From positions 19,734,863-19,798,862 of the forward strand of contig OZ038462.1 in NCBI GenBank assembly GCA_964036295.1: a stretch of 64,000 nucleotides of DNA. The letters run 5' to 3'. Source of the DNA: Plumapathes pennacea (lineage: Eukaryota; Cnidaria; Anthozoa; Antipatharia; Myriopathidae). Made by a program: the position numbers and the translations under genes. Below are positions 1 through 10,580 of this stretch, piece by piece (positions within the stretch are counted from its first letter, which is position 1; each line of letters starts with the position of its first letter). Under the pieces are notes generated by a model that was not told the origin of the DNA, searched no databases, and saw only the letters and a program-made list of their open reading frames with translations.

Positions 1-195
1 CATTGAAAAAGATTAACCCTGTGGGTGTTTTGGCAAAGACGATGAGGCCTACGTGGGTGCCCTCAGGCGACACATTGAATGCGTAGGTCAGGTTGACAAC
101 AAACTCTTTGATCATTTGCTGTTCTTCCTCTGGGATGCTGTTGGACATATCTTGTACGATGAGAAGGTCGAACGCCTCTTCACAAGGTACTGTAT
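1..195 (-). CDS. Gene 1 exon: N-terminal part of vWA domain
   Basis: The acceptor reads tccag before the exon at 195, and the frame is open to the edge (64 codons). It encodes the flanking Cys (VPCE), strand beta-1, MIDAS DMSNS and the GLIVFAKTPTGLI strand. It differs from the gene 2 copy at only a few residues (for example IPEEEQQ against MPEEELQ). Confidence 0.9.
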
Positions 196-3100
196 CTGGA
201 GAAAGGTTTGGAGAATTTCATATTGCCCTTTAAGTAGGGTCCAATTCATAGCTCGATTAAACAAAATATATTTCTAGTATACTTTAGATTTGCAGATATT
301 TGATTAGGGACTATAACTAAAAGGTTTTCTCTAGCTCAAACACATCAAGGAAGTTGTTTTGTGAGTGACTAGACGGAATATGCAGATTCTCATTTTCTAA
401 ACAAATGGTTGTTCCTACGAGCTGACACAAAGTTGCCTCAAGTATTAAGCCCTTCGCGAGGCCCGAGAGTTATCCAGAATATAAGTGAGTTATCCCCGAA
501 CGAAGTGAGGGAAATAATCACGACACTAATGCAGTAATACCGCCTTATACCGCCTTACTTGGGGACTCCAAGCGAGTCGCCATCTCGAAATTTAATGTTA
601 GTCTGTCAGTCAGTCAGTCAGTCAGTCTGGCGTACGAATTTAGGCGCGGTTACCCTGCTAACCAATAACAAAGGCCGGATCGATCACGTGTGTCCTGTAG
701 TTTTACTCGGAATTAGAGAAATTAAATTTGAACGAAGCAACAATATATCGTAGCTGCGTTCACGAAAATGGAAAACTTAAAAACTGATAAACATGAAACA
801 CAACAGTCTCGCAAAGCTTGTCTTCAAAAGAGAAGGGAACAGGCACGGGCAAGGCTAAATCGTGAAACGATCGAACAGCGCCAAATACGTCTAGAGAAAA
901 GACGACAATCATGTTATGACCGACAACATCATGAACAGAAGCGTGCCGAAGAAACGACTCCGCAAAAAGAACAGCGCTTGAAAGGAAATCGGGAGCTTCA
1001 TAAGCAAAAGCGGGCCGAAGAAAATACTCCGCACAGAGAACAGTGCTTGAAAGCAAGTCGGGAGCGTCAGAAGCAAACGCGGGCCGAAGAAAATACTCCG
1101 CAAAGAGAACAGCGCTTGAAAGCAAATCGGGAGCTTCAGACGCCGTTTTGTGTTAAACTCAGATACTTATTCAGAAAGGACAAGCAACAAAGGTTAGTCA
1201 GTGGAAATCGAACAATCACCGTGATAAATATATTCTACCCGTATCTTGTAACTCGATCACTTCAAGAATGTATTAGAATCTGTATGCTGATCATTTTCCC
1301 TCGAAGTATTGTTTTAATACGCTTCTGTCGCCAGTTTCGGCTACCGTATTCGCTCAGAGCAATCGGAGCAATTGGAACTCTTGAATAATTTAGTCAGATG
1401 TCTTATTTTTTCTTTCAAGACTAAAACTGTAACAAATGCTGTAATCTGACATGCGGTGCTTTGCAGCGAGAATCGTTCACAAGCCCTTAGAAGTATGACT
1501 AGGTCTGAAGCCCGTGTATAATTTGGAGTAAACCGTTCAAGTTTTGCTTTTATTCTGGAAGAAATCATGCTGTTTTGAGTGGGTTCACATACAAAACAAT
1601 TCGAGCTCATTAAATATGCATGCCTGAGTCTGGAGCATGCAGTCCAGAGTAAAAACAAATCGCACAGGAAGCCTATTTAATTGTACTGCCTATGAATTCA
1701 AAATTGGAAAATCAGTGTTCCTTTTTTCCCGTACTATGACGGCCGACCAACTTCAAACTTTGAGTATTAAATTTTGAGAACGTGCTTGGCAGACTGTATG
1801 AATCAATTTGACGTGCCGACCGTGGGAAATACGTACTTCGTCACGCAATCGACTCTTTTTTCAACGCAAAAGTATAACACACACCATTCTTTTTCTCCTT
1901 CCTTTGCGTGTAGCACTTGACTTCGAAGAAAAGATTGAGTCAACATTTCGGTAAAAACAAAGGCTCCTCATGTTGGGAGTACCAAAGTAAAAGTCCCATC
2001 AATGGCAGAGTGAGGGGGTATCTGCGATTATCGTATTTCTAGTAAATATGTTTTAGGTTATCCATATAATTTTTCATCAACAGGAAACTGGCAGTTAAGT
2101 ACCTGCTGTCAAAGGTCAGTACTAGGGAGAGATAACCTTTAGTTATTCATACAGGATACTAATTGTTTTCAGCAAATCATGTTATAACTAATGCTACCAA
2201 TAGGAGTCCTACATAAAACAAGACTGGCCTACATGATCGAATAGAAGAAATATTTCAACAGGCACTGTGCGATAAGTCGAAGCATTTAGACAACTGTCAC
2301 GTTCGCGCGCTGTAAAACATGTAATATATTCACAGAGCAGCGTTTTGCGGAGTCTTAAACGGCGAGAATGAATATTTTTCGTCGCAAAAACGGTTATACT
2401 TTCGGCGAAAAAAAACTTTACAAAACAGCTACTATGCTAGTATAAAGCATATTAAAATCATCCATTTTTTACGGCTAAAGTTCGTCATGGCTTTGGTGTC
2501 CGTTTTTGGCCTGGTATCTTCCCAGAGGTACTTCGTGTCGCCACAGAAAGTTCGTAGGGGCTAAATAATTAGCGGCGACAGAGTTATTTGCAATCCCGTA
2601 GCGATGTCCATTAAATATAATCGAATCCATCAAACATTTGTTTACGGTTATGACGATGAACAATATGAACGCCAGCCAAAAATCGTTCCCTGAAATCCAG
2701 TTTACCCGTGCATGTTCCACAGAGTCAAACGGTGTTAAGTTTGGATGGGATATAGCTAACTTTACACGCAATTGTATTAACGTACAATTTATTCGTGGCG
2801 CTCACATCTCAGGTTGCTCGCGATTGCTCGCATACCAAGTCATGTGATCAAAAGACGTCATCAAAAGCACGTGTTAGTGTAAACCAATCATGGTGTGCTG
2901 ATTCTCGACCGACAAAATGACGATTAACAAATTCGTTTCCAATTTTAAGCTCGTAGCGCATGCGCGCCACGAGCAATAATTGACAAAGGAAAACAAATAT
3001 ACTACTTCATCTTTCATTGTTTTAATGGAAAAAAGTTCATTTTAAGGTGATTTTTAACTCTGAAAAATATCTAATCAAAAACCCTTGCCGAGGCATGAAC

Positions 3101-3229
3101 TACTACAATTTTACGCATTCTATATATTTATAAAATATAATACTGCGTATTATTCATATAGGGAGATTCTGTACCTGTAGTCACAACTGCCTTCATCGCG
3201 AAGATCACCAAAAGTGCATATACTCTCAT
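1..3229 (-). CDS. Coadhesin-like secreted vWA protein, gene 1 (5' part, runs off left edge)
   Basis: Start of a secreted extracellular-matrix-type protein. Two exons are seen: a 55-nt signal-peptide exon (3229-3175, phase 1 end) and the first vWA exon (195 down to the window edge), separated by a 2979-nt intron. Joining G to AT gives an Asp codon, then TVPCEEAF, a beta strand and the MIDAS motif DMSNS. The visible part is nearly identical to the first vWA of gene 2, and the introns align too, so the two genes arose by segmental duplication. The intron is longer than in gene 2 because a Helitron (493-2042) and a second element (about 2195-2965) inserted. Family knowledge: vWA/TSP1 proteins such as coadhesin are secreted matrix proteins of corals. 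Binding to matrix or mineral is inferred only. The remaining domains lie outside the window. Confidence 0.85.
605..626. repeat. (TCAG)n microsatellite
   Basis: About five TCAG units lie near the 5' end of the Helitron. The related copy at 37505 has only two units. Confidence 0.9.
768..1388 (+). pseudogene. STPR-repeat protein fragment, likely truncated Helitron RepHel N-terminus
   Basis: A 206-codon frame opens with a very basic, coiled sequence. It contains tandem 23-residue units beginning AEETTPQKEQRL, AEENTPHREQCL and AEENTPQREQRL, preceded by a more degenerate unit starting NRETIEQRQIRL. This is the spacing of the STPR (score-and-three peptide repeat) DNA-binding domain. Similar repeats precede the Rep domain in many invertebrate Helitron polyproteins (family knowledge from memory). 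After about residue 125 the frame loses the repeat and continues as unrelated residues, so the rest of the ORF is deleted or spliced away; a GTTAGT donor-like site lies near 1193. It is inside the Helitron, so it is not a host gene. A short STPR-only protein that still binds DNA is possible but unproven. Confidence 0.65.
2195..2965. repeat. Dispersed repeat, copy A (copy B at 37700-38465)
   Basis: The sequence from aacaggcactgtgcgataag to the aaccaatcatggtg region matches 37780-38465 with indels. It lies in the gene 1 intron at a place where gene 2 carries a different insertion (about 25860-26205). No terminal repeats were resolved. The short frames in it are not shared between the copies, so I see no coding function. 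Confidence 0.65.
3175..3229 (-). CDS. Gene 1 exon: signal peptide
   Basis: The exon encodes MRVYALLVIFAMKAVVTT plus one nt (55 nt) and ends at a GTACAG donor. An acceptor-like gacag lies just before aaacaagATG, so an upstream 5' UTR exon is expected. Length and phase equal the signal exons of genes 2 and 3. The hydrophobic core is typical of a signal peptide. Confidence 0.8.
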
Positions 3230-3239
3230 CTTGTTTCTG

Positions 3240-3800
3240 TCAGAAAAATATGAATATTTACTTGTCCGTAGAATTATAAGCATCATCATTTTAACCCTTT
3301 CAAAAAAGCTTAAAAATTGCAGATTTTCCTAGACTTTTAAGACAAAAGAAAATCACTGTGCTAAGGTAAGAACTAATAGCTTGATTATTAACTTAACTAC
3401 AATTTTTTTTTATCATAATTATGATACATTGTTGGTAAGGTATTTGACATTAAAGTGGATCAGTAATTGTTAGTAATGCAAAGCAGGCAAAACAGTAATA
3501 CTGGAGAGGAAATTATAAAGGTTCGTGACGAGCTCTTGTATCGGGTTGATACACGCGTCATGACATGGATTGAAGTATATAATGTGAGGTAAAGCTTTAA
3601 AGCATCATAAGTACTAGTACTGATCACGTGGTACTTCTTGTAAAGACGTACAAAAACAATCCGGCAGTAAAACAAGCCGGAAGATGATTTGTTGACACTT
3701 GTTCAAATGATTATAAATATTTGTCATTAGGAAGACGACCTAACTTGCGCTCCAAAAATGCAATGATCACATGATTACCGCAACTTTATGACAACGGGTT
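3240..3800. other. 5' flank/first intron of gene 1, paralogous to gene 2
   Basis: 3240-3640 aligns with 26460-26850 (for example gacatggattgaagtat and the phrase around tttaaagcatcat). It is the transcribed or promoter-proximal region upstream of the signal exon. The first-exon donor motif repeated upstream of gene 2 (GACG before GTAAGT) was not found here, and homology stops near 3650. Confidence 0.5.
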
Positions 3801-3814
3801 GAATGAGTGAAAAT

Positions 3815-4260
3815 CGAGTGAGTTGTGGTTTTCACACTTGTTTGCAAACTAATTGCAGTTTACAATGTAACAGTCCAAGGGCAAACTAAACAGCTATCCG
3901 AAGGTTTTATAAGCTTCACAGCAGCAAAATGGCAGGAGTTTTAGAGGTTTCCGTTTGAAAGCTATTCGTGTCGGAGGTTGTGCAATTTGATTTGTTTACC
4001 TTTTGTTATTTCACCTTTTCTAACATAAGCAACTACTTGTGCCACATCTTTAACTGCAGTCTAGATTTGTTCATGGTTCTAAATGATTTGCCCGGGGATT
4101 TGACTTCGCCAAAACAATTCAAAGTTTGCTTAAAGTGTCTATAAAGTGAGATTAGCGCTTGCTTTTTATTTAAATTGAAGAATGGTGCATTTGCAATAGC
4201 TTGAACAAATTTGAAAATATTTCGTTGAATAGTTTTCGAGTTACAGCGCTTCGAAATCCA
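3815..4260. repeat. Dispersed repeat, left part of THAP-bearing element
   Basis: Sequence around gtttgcaaactaattgcag to ttcatggttctaa is repeated at 16064-16365. The element continues into the THAP remnant (4399-4660) and probably to the 6060-6350 segment, which has its own partner at 17230-17400. Confidence 0.6.
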
Positions 4261-4398
4261 GGACAAAAATCGCAAAAATGGAGAAATCGAGCGCTCGGTC
4301 AGCCGTGGTGTCACATGACCTTGTGACGTATGCAGATGGACGCAAATCCTGGCAGAGTCTACAAATGGCGGCAGAAATCAAGAAGAGAGGGAAAGCAC

Positions 4399-4660
4399 TG
4401 CGTTTGTGGTCGTCCAGGTGGACACAGCTGTATGAAGTCGGTACACACACCCGGTATTTACATGCACAAGTTTCCAAGCGAAGTCACGATGCCGGAATAG
4501 CGTAAAATTTGGACAAAGCTTGTGCTAAAGCACTATCAAAATTCTACTCCAACGAGCTACTCGGTCATCTGTTCAGCGCACTTTGACCCTTCGTGCTACC
4601 CTTCCTGCTATTCCTTCAATATACCAACACATTTAAAGCCAAAATCAACGTACCTAAATC
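4399..4660 (+). pseudogene. THAP zinc-finger domain remnant
   Basis: One frame reads CVCGRPGGHSCMKSVHTPGI, then YMHKFPSE, an in-frame stop, RKIWTKLVLKH and SVICSAHFDPSC. This is the THAP pattern: an N-terminal C-x-C, a conserved W, and a C-x2-H (CSAH) followed by F. The stop at about 4498 and a likely frameshift before 4399 make it a pseudogene. It lies inside a dispersed repeat whose tail (about 4705-4870) recurs at 63680-63880, so a THAP-type DNA transposon origin is likely (inference). Confidence 0.7.
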
Positions 4661-5032
4661 CTGGTTCAGTCCCAACCTTGGATACAAATCGTGTATTACA
4701 ACAATCGCCGTATATTTTGTCGTTTTGATGCCCCGGGAACTGTGGTGAAGGCCAAGTAGGATTATATTGTGACCTTTTCGCCATATTTTTAAAGCTATTT
4801 CAGAGTGTTTTTGTGCAAGATTGTGTCATCCGATTATTGACATATTTGCACAATTTCTCCGACAGTCTGACACATGGAAATGCCGTGTTTGTTGGCACAC
4901 TGTTTTCAAGGATGAAATGTAACTGGGTTGAAGTGATCTCGCTTTCTGAAGGCTGTTAAAGTATAAAGTACCCGGCCAGAGGCCATGCTTTCCAAATTAA
5001 ACAACTACAGTCTTGTGTATATTGTTGTCTAT

Positions 5033-5183
5033 GAGTGGCCGAGTTTGTTCGCTCAACATAATCGGACCTCGTATTATTTTAGTCACCGGGTTTGCTCGCG
5101 CAACAGAATCGGACCTTTTATATTATTTAGTGACCGGGTTTGCTCGCTCAATACAATCGGACCTTGTATATTATTTAGTGACT
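5033..5183. repeat. Tandem repeat, ~50 bp x 3
   Basis: Three units share gtttgctcgctcaa and atcggacctt, with small substitutions. It is non-coding. Confidence 0.85.
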
Positions 5184-5479
5184 TGATTTCTTATTTCTGT
5201 CAAAGATTTTGAATTCGTCAAACGCGGTTTGAAAAGTTGTTGTGTTCAAAATTGAATCCTTGCCAAAACTCACACCGTTCCGAGACTTCGAAAGCGTATA
5301 AACAAGCGACTCTCGCTTTGACAGTTCTAAATTTGTTACGCTCGAAGAAGCGTATGAAATTGATAAAGTAAAAAAAAAAGAAAGACCATACAAGTATGTG
5401 GTTGGCTGGAGTAATCGCGGCTTTTCTTGAAATTCATAAAATATTTCGGTGTTGAAGATCGACTTTGCTGAATGGGCAA

Positions 5480-5785
5480 AACTGATCGAATCATGCTTCT
5501 AGTTGCGCTTGCTTTGAAAGTCTTGGGAGTATTATGTAGTTGCGTGCAGAAGTTGTGTCAGCGAATTTTGGAGTTTGGTTAGTGTCCACAAAAACTTGCA
5601 GACTGTGCACGTTGTCTGAACTATACCAGACTTCCGTACAACAAATAATTTTTTTTAGCGGCCGACTGGTGACGTCGCCATACAACCACGGTTTGTAAAA
5701 ATTATTTTAAAATAATCTCCAAGCGGAAAATAAACAAGAATCCCGCTTTCCAAATATTCCACTACAGAGCGAGGGGATATCTACA
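5480..5785 (+). mobile_element. Helitron-family 3' region, end lost
   Basis: Aligns with 23860-24145: gactgtgcacgttgtctgaa, gactggtgacgtcg, and the tail actacagagcgaggggatat. The final gcgattatcg...CTAG is missing and sequence switches to acacgaatgataaac, so the terminus was deleted or replaced. A shorter related fragment lies at about 43470-43530. Confidence 0.6.
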
Positions 5786-6059
5786 CGAATGATAAACTAC
5801 ACGAATGATAAACCTGATGAAGAAGCGAGAGTCACTATCACCAGACATGTTGACAAGTGAAAGCGCGTCCACCTGCATACGTTATCAGTCAACTAAACTC
5901 GGGCCCAGTCTTTTCACCATTTTCTTCTCTTTTGAGCGACCAATTTTCAGTATTCGGAACGGTGTAACTCAAAAACTATTAACCAAAATCTTTTAAAATT
6001 TGTTCAGGCTAGTGCAAATGCACCATTCTTCAATTTAAATTTAAAAAGTAGCAAGCGCT

Positions 6060-6257
6060 AATCTCGTTTCATAGACACTTTAAAGGGAAACTAAGGTTCA
6101 AAATGAGCTTTTTAATGTGAAAAGGTGAACAATTCTGGACGCGAAAATGCATGACTTTCAACAGTATTTTGTATTTTGGCCTGCACTGTTGTATGAATGA
6201 TGAATGAAACATGACACCTCGTCAGTTTTGGTGCCATGCGTACAGTTGTCACGGCAA

Positions 6258-6290
<33 letters not shown>

Positions 6291-6350
6291 CAAGCAAAAG
6301 AGGCACATTTGCAGAATTTTTGTGTTTATATGAATGAAAAATAGTTTGAT
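6060..6350. repeat. Dispersed repeat with (TAA)n, partner at 17230-17400
   Basis: The run from gatgaatgaaacatgac to gtgtttatatgaatgaa matches 17262-17380. The (TAA)n tract at about 6260-6288 is replaced by a short imperfect tract in the partner. Confidence 0.65.
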
Positions 6351-6379
6351 TTTTACTAAAACAATTACATTATGAGCTC

Positions 6380-6460
6380 GGTTTTTCTATGAGATGATAG
6401 TTGATTTGGGCTTCGCCCACATCGACTATCACCTCATAGAAATTTCGGGCTCATAATCTA
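6380..6460. repeat. Hairpin repeat
   Basis: Inverted arms ctatgagatgatagttgat and atcgactatcacctcatag surround gggcttcgccca. A one-armed relative is at 26140-26185. This is a MITE-type foldback fragment. Confidence 0.7.
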
Positions 6461-6497
6461 ATTGTTAAATATACACTCGGGTGAGTTTAGTAGAAAT

Positions 6498-6712
6498 CCC
6501 AAGGGGAGGGGGGGGGGGGACTCCCATATAAAAAAGGACAGGGATGCTCGTCGTACTGCTCAGGGGTCAAAATTACAGTTTTGGTACAGCTTAGAGTGCT
6601 CAAGATCAAACGCTGACATTTTTGTGTGACGTGGTACCGTTTAGGGGTCGACTGTCAGTCAAATGAACTCTTCTTGTTTAAAAACAACCCCCCCCCCCCC
6701 TCCCCCGGGATA
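6498..6712. repeat. Poly-G/poly-C bounded segment
   Basis: A G-rich run (about 6500-6520) and a C-rich run (about 6690-6705) bracket 170 nt with the repeated phrase aggggtc. It looks like a decayed foldback. Homopolymer lengths are probably unreliable. Confidence 0.5.
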
Positions 6713-7489
6713 GAAAATGACTGATGCGTGATCTGAGCGGTAATGTCATGTAAGCTTCATATTTATTAATGCGATGAAAAAAAATATATATATATATATT
6801 TTTGCTCACAGTAAGACATTTCCTTTCTGATACATTCAAGATGGTTTTCTGAGGAAGGAGTTAAAGCAAATTAGTGAATCTCATTGTGAGAACTAAAACG
6901 TACTTTTCATCAGATGACAATGATCCGATCTTAACTCACCGGACAGGGACACAACACTCGCGCACGTACTTAGCAGTGATTCTAGTCTAAAGAATGACAT
7001 ACTGCAGAGATTATTTACTGAGAAAGACTCCATAAACAAACCTTATTCGGTTTATCTCTTAGAAGTTTTAACTAATGTTAAAACATGCCAGGGCGTTTGA
7101 TTGTTGAAGTCTGGACAAAATTTAAACCCCGACAAGTAATACTATATAAACAGTGATGTTGCACAAATACTTCACAGCAAATTTTAAGTTACTGAGTACA
7201 ACACGTAGGAATGTTCTAGGGAGACTCCAGAAAATGAGGACGAAATTGACTAACATAAAAATGGGGAATATTCTTGTAAAATCGGCACTCACGGATTTCA
7301 ATTGCGCGTCGAGGTTCGAATTTAGTCAGCGCAGACGCCTTACTTACGTGCACAGAAATTGTCAGGCAAATATTAAGAATCTTCTCCGTGCGGCCTCTCT
7401 TGTAGTCAGAGAAAACTTGTGATACTCGTGGCGTTAGTGGGCCGAGATGTTTGTTTTGACATTGCGTGCTGAAGGCCGTCGCTACGTAC
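6713..7489. other. Intergenic, no gene seen
   Basis: A (TA)n tract lies at about 6784-6801. I find no domain-like frame or paired termini. Confidence 0.5.
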
Positions 7490-7496
7490 AAACAAA

Positions 7497-7580
7497 ACAG
7501 AACAAAAACAAAAACAAAACAAAAACAAAAACAAAAACAAAAAAACAAAAAAACAAAAAAACAATTATTTAAACAAAAAA
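7497..7580. repeat. (AAAAAC)n simple repeat
   Basis: Imperfect A-rich tract of aaaaac units. The Phe/Cys-rich minus-strand reading frame across it is an artefact. Confidence 0.9.
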
Positions 7581-7774
7581 CAATCATTTATTTTCTGCGC
7601 TTTGAGTGACTGTTCTGTGCAAACAAAACGGTTAACTTACTCAGGCGTTGCCGTGTTGGATGAAGCCTTTGCGTTTGGCATTTGGCTTGCTTTAATCTTG
7701 GCCGGTTTGGATTATTGGACCCTCCCGAAATGCGGAAGGTAATATCATTTTACTGATTATATAATGAGTGTTGC

Positions 7775-8640
7775 ATGATCTATGAAACTCCGTCCGCATA
7801 AATCCTTACACCCCGCGCTTTCAACCACAACAACTCCTGGAAAGTGCTAAGTAAAGAAGATCTGAGTAAGTGGACAGACGTGTGGGGGAGCAAGTTATTT
7901 GTAAGCAATTTTAGTCTAAAATGGAATGCCGTAGTTTTGATGGAAGTTACAATTTGGTGCGTGATCTATATTAAACAATAATGACATGTAAATTTAAAGT
8001 TTGATAGAGACGTTAAAAAATGTATTTCCGTTCAGCTCATAAGCCCTTATTTCCCTTCTTGGTGTGTCACTTTATGGTGGTTTTCTAGCTATAAGCAAGG
8101 CGTTATAGCAAAATCTTCAACCTTTCAGGGAATACCATTGAACAGCTTGCGATTGCAGGATTCAACTTCAATCACACTGAAATCTGCTGGTCTCCGCATA
8201 TCTCGCCATGCCTGACTTCGAAGTGTTTAAATAGAGGAAACTAAGACACATTTTTGCCAGTTAGTTAAAAGAAACCGAGCGGTCGGGTGACTAGAAGAAA
8301 CGAAGCGACCTCATAGGGATATTCTCAGCTTTACTTTTTTTCTTTTTGTTTTTACTTGCATCTCTAATTATTTATTAGTATTGGGATTATTTTTGTCTCT
8401 TTTGTAAACTTTAATTGATTGATTGGTTTGTAACTGTTCTTGTTGAGTGCGGAAGGAGTATGGCTCTATGCTCAGAACTAATGGAAACACCGCCCAAGTA
8501 AAATTCTTATAGCCCATTCTTTCAAACTAACACAGGTCTGGAAAACGCTAAATAAAGAAGATCTGAGTGAGTGGGTTGAAATGTGCAACAACATAATGAG
8601 GTTATTCGTATGCAACTTTGGTTGATATGACTTTGTTTGG
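7775..8640 (+). repeat. Direct duplication (7775-7925 and 8490-8635) with a shared peptide
   Basis: The two segments, about 710 nt apart, share the frame W-K-x-L-x-K-E-D-L-S-x-W and later L-F-V-x-N-F. Substitutions include W-T-D against W-V-E. The first copy stays open about 40 codons past the motif; the second stops sooner. I do not recognise the motif. It may be a transposon ORF fragment or two decayed exons. Confidence 0.4.
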
Positions 8641-8715
8641 TTTTTATTTAGTGAGCTGTGCAGTACTGATGAATAGTCAAAGCTTTTATACGCTAACTTT
8701 TCAGCATTCTAATGT

Positions 8716-8717
<2 letters not shown>

Positions 8718-8750
<33 letters not shown>

Positions 8751-8751
8751 T
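8718..8751. repeat. (TA)n microsatellite
   Basis: Alternating TA tract with one interruption. Confidence 0.9.
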
Positions 8752-8849
8752 GTGCAATTTTCAGTTTCGCGGAAGACAGGATGCGTTGTCTGAGCAATAT
8801 TGTCAAAACTTTCATGCGTTCACGATTGTTTACTAAGCAAGGAGTTACG

Positions 8850-9595
8850 AGGACGCGCCGAATATTATATTAATCATTCCATTTTCGGGAAGCGCGAATA
8901 GAATCATTGTTTTATTAAAAATTGGGTCACAATTACTCTGCCGTACTGATTCTAACTGACGTAAAAAATCACCGGAAGAAGACTTAACTTCCGCTCCAAA
9001 AATACAATATCAATGACTACTGCAACTATGACAACGTCTGAGCGAACGTGCTGAATGAGTGAAGAAAGCATTTTCGTGAAAATTACGCGGCATAAACACT
9101 ATTGGAAGGTGGAGTACCAAAATTATTGAGAATTTGGACGTCAGTACAGTTATAAATATCGAATTGCGGAGGGAATCGGCGTTTCTTTGCTCGCCATGTG
9201 CGACGTTTTGTGATGCTGCTTGATGGCTGTGCTGAACGAGAGCTGAAGCTAGACTGATGCTTGAACTAGCAAGTAAAATTGAGGAAGAAAACTTTTCTTC
9301 TGTGAGGGCAGAGTCAGCGGTGATGGAAAACTGTGTACATTGCGGAGGCGAACAGATGAAAGTGATTGATCAATGGCTGCCCGTATCGACTTAAGCGATG
9401 GTGCCGTCTTGTTCCCTTTGCCGATGTGTAGAAACACTTGAGGCATGCATTTATTTATTTTTTGCTCATTCTTCAATTAGCGTTGTAATTTTATCTCATC
9501 CAAGCCACTCTGAAAAGGTCGTGAAATCTAAAAAGAACTTTCTCAACAGAGTTCGTCGCACACGCGCTCATTGACCATATTTGTCCACAGATAGG
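8850..9595. other. Intergenic, no gene seen
   Basis: 8990-9070 resembles 3735-3830 (ccgctccaaaaatacaat, gactactgcaac), so it is another dispersed-repeat fragment. There is no supported coding sequence. Confidence 0.45.
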
Positions 9596-9596
9596 T

Positions 9597-9599
<3 letters not shown>

Positions 9600-9662
<63 letters not shown>
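9600..9662. repeat. (TAA)n microsatellite
   Basis: About 20 nearly perfect TAA units. Confidence 0.95.
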
Positions 9663-9736
9663 TATATAAGTAAACTATTTTGGCGAGGAAATATGCACGG
9701 GTAATTGTCCGAGGATATTATGTATTCCGAGAAGCT

Positions 9737-9790
9737 CACAGTTGTCCGAGAGAGAAGCTTGAGGGCAACTGTGAGCTTCGAGGAACAGAA
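9737..9790. repeat. Short perfect-stem hairpin
   Basis: Arms gaagctcacagttg and caactgtgagcttc enclose a 20-25 nt purine-rich loop. It adjoins a dispersed motif (9822-9895) also found at 45735-45800. Confidence 0.7.
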
Positions 9791-9821
9791 TGATAAATCT
9801 TGTTCAAGCACAAATATCCTT

Positions 9822-9895
9822 GCTTATGACCCATCAAATATTCCTCCCGCGCGTGATTGGTTTAATCGTGACACGTGACTGTGATGTCATTTTAA
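9822..9895. repeat. Dispersed repeat, partner at 45735-45800
   Basis: Shared phrases: ttatgacccatcaaatatt, cgcgcgtgattggt and gtgacacgtgac. Both copies follow a simple-repeat tract. Confidence 0.65.
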
Positions 9896-9978
9896 TAGCA
9901 TTTAAATGTAAAACATAAAATCACCTGCTCATGAAGTGTAAAAATTTCGCTAGCGTCATTTTAAAAACGCAGTGGCTA

Positions 9979-10580
9979 TTCGTACGGCACCCGTACGGCG
10001 ACTTGTGTTTCCTATTCGCACGGGAGTCCGGCATTTTTGTCAAATTTCTATTGAACTAACTTATTCTTGCCGCTCCAAAGTTATATGTTTGTTTAGATGT
10101 ATTAAGCGATTCCAGTGAGCGCCGTCTATTTGAGTCAGACGAATTTGCTCAGTCTCTACATACTATGCGAACAGCTCACTTTGCGACACAGAATTTTTAC
10201 CGAGCGGGACCCGTAAAGCGACTTGTATTTGCTAGTCGTACGGGAGTCCAGAATTGTCATTGAAATTCTGTTAATTACTTGTTTTGAACGAGAGTTGTAT
10301 GACATTCATGCAATAGAATCCCCTACGAATAGCAAATACAAGTCGTCGTACGGGTCCCACCCGATAAAAATTCGAAGTGTCGCGCGAGTCGTTCGCATAG
10401 TATGTAGAGACAGAAAATTCATCTGACTCAAACAAACGGCGCTTACTAGAATCGCTTATTGTATCAAAACAAACATGTGATATTTTGGATTGGCAAAAAT
10501 AAGTAATGAATAGAATTTCAACGACAATTCTGGACTCCCGTACAAATAGCAAAATAATACAAGTCGCAGTACGGGTCCCG
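9979..10580. mobile_element. Foldback element, ~600 bp
   Basis: 9979-10275 and 10318-10580 are inverted copies: cgacttgtatttgctagtcg against gcaaatacaagtcgtcgtac, and both contain the catactatgcgaa/ttcgcatagtatg pair. Its right end abuts the next foldback. Class unknown. Confidence 0.7.

Larger units (their letters stand above)
493..2042 (+). mobile_element. Helitron, non-autonomous, in gene 1 intron
   Basis: The element starts TCCCCGAACG after A492, ends GTATTTCTAG before T2043, and has a hairpin (GCAGA...TCTGC) about 17 nt before the CTAG end. TC...CTRR termini, insertion between A and T, no target duplication and a subterminal hairpin define Helitrons. The paralogous intron of gene 2 (about 25690-25715, gtgagttgttaatg) holds the empty site, fixing both ends. 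It carries an STPR-repeat frame (768-1388) that is probably the remains of the transposase N-terminus. No Rep or helicase domain remains. Confidence 0.87.

Noticed and set aside
7216..7587. 123-codon minus-strand frame with a Phe/Cys/Val-rich head
   Set aside because: The head is the (AAAAAC)n tract read in antisense; nothing else in it is domain-like.
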